Shown here: in pieces, positions 63,964-64,000 of the stretch
How positions within the stretch are numbered: the stretch's first letter is position 1
How the letters are laid out: each line of letters begins with the position of its first letter
Assembly: GCA_017442825.1 (NCBI GenBank)
Contig: JAFRYZ010000014.1
Span: 1-64,000 of the forward strand
Direction of reading: 5' to 3'
Source of the DNA: Prevotella sp.
Lineage (GTDB): Bacteria; Bacteroidota; Bacteroidia; Bacteroidales; Bacteroidaceae
Length of the DNA stretch: 64,000 nucleotides
The notes under the pieces: model-generated
What the model was told of the DNA's origin: nothing
Database searches by the model: none
The model's input: only the letters and a program-made list of their open reading frames with translations
Translations under genes and position numbers: made by a program

Positions 63964-64000
63964 GCATCCCCGTACTTGTTCACAGGTTCGGGGATGTTTT
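63964..64000 (+). terminator. Terminator after EF-G2
   Basis: CATCCCCG and CGGGGATG pair around a 16-nt loop and are followed by a T-run at the window end. Confidence 0.8.

Overview
The window looks like a chromosomal piece of a Bacteroidales bacterium, most likely a Prevotella-type (Prevotellaceae) genome. The evidence is the promoter style (TAnnTTTG -7 boxes, several with a TTTG -33 box exactly 19 bp upstream), BspA-type leucine-rich-repeat surface proteins, the short C-terminal 'GR-L-G-LNIIR-SDGT-KKVMVK' tail on secreted proteins, TonB receptors, the EF-G2 paralogue and the eukaryote-like NADP isocitrate dehydrogenase. I see no tRNA or rRNA genes, no CRISPR array, no phage genes and no insertion sequence with a transposase.

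Region by region. 1-8.7 kb (minus strand): surface and secreted proteins. One operon runs LamG lipoprotein, MORN protein, DUF285 repeat protein, C10 peptidase-LRR fusion (cut by the window edge). A separate OmpA-MORN gene lies upstream. Both units start with a long conserved leader RNA. 9-16.1 kb: an apparent small-acid uptake and catabolism locus (Asp/Glu-racemase-like protein, MFS transporter, DUF1537 acid-sugar kinase, BKACE/DUF849 enzyme, secreted DUF362 protein, TonB receptor). 16.4-17.8 kb: infC-rpmI-rplT. 17.9-25 kb: AraC regulator divergent from a five-gene tripartite ABC exporter (TolC, HlyD, fused double ATPase, two ABC-2 permeases). 25-41.8 kb: tex, ABC-F, PepO peptidase, metA-U32-membrane lipoprotein cluster, a second TonB receptor, Ca-type P-ATPase, low-molecular-weight phosphatase, small lipoprotein. 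42-47 kb: icd-acn-gltA, the oxidative arm from citrate to 2-oxoglutarate. 47.2-51.1 kb: tandem paralogous secreted proteins. 51.4-55.1 kb: third copy of the leader RNA in front of a 1100-residue LRR protein. 55.1-56 kb: repeat-rich gap with a MITE-like element. 56-64 kb: DASS symporter, BtuF/BtuC-like importer parts, hemW, EF-G2.

The most interesting signal is the about 380-nt leader present three times (5824-6210, 8309-8687, 51433-51817), each time directly upstream of a surface-protein gene. Each copy has the same promoter with a 19-bp spacer, a 5' hairpin whose two arms change together, an invariant second hairpin, a conserved intrinsic terminator, and a conserved tail running to the start codon. 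This looks like a structured-RNA attenuation system controlling surface proteins. It may belong to, or be related to, a known Bacteroidales RNA motif; only a covariance-model search can decide. The second theme is invasion of coding sequences by short repeats in frame: the Ca-ATPase, HemW, U32, MFS and ABC-ATPase genes all carry them, and two unrelated genes share the same inserted peptide (N-E-[AE]-C-R-M-K-N-E-E-S).
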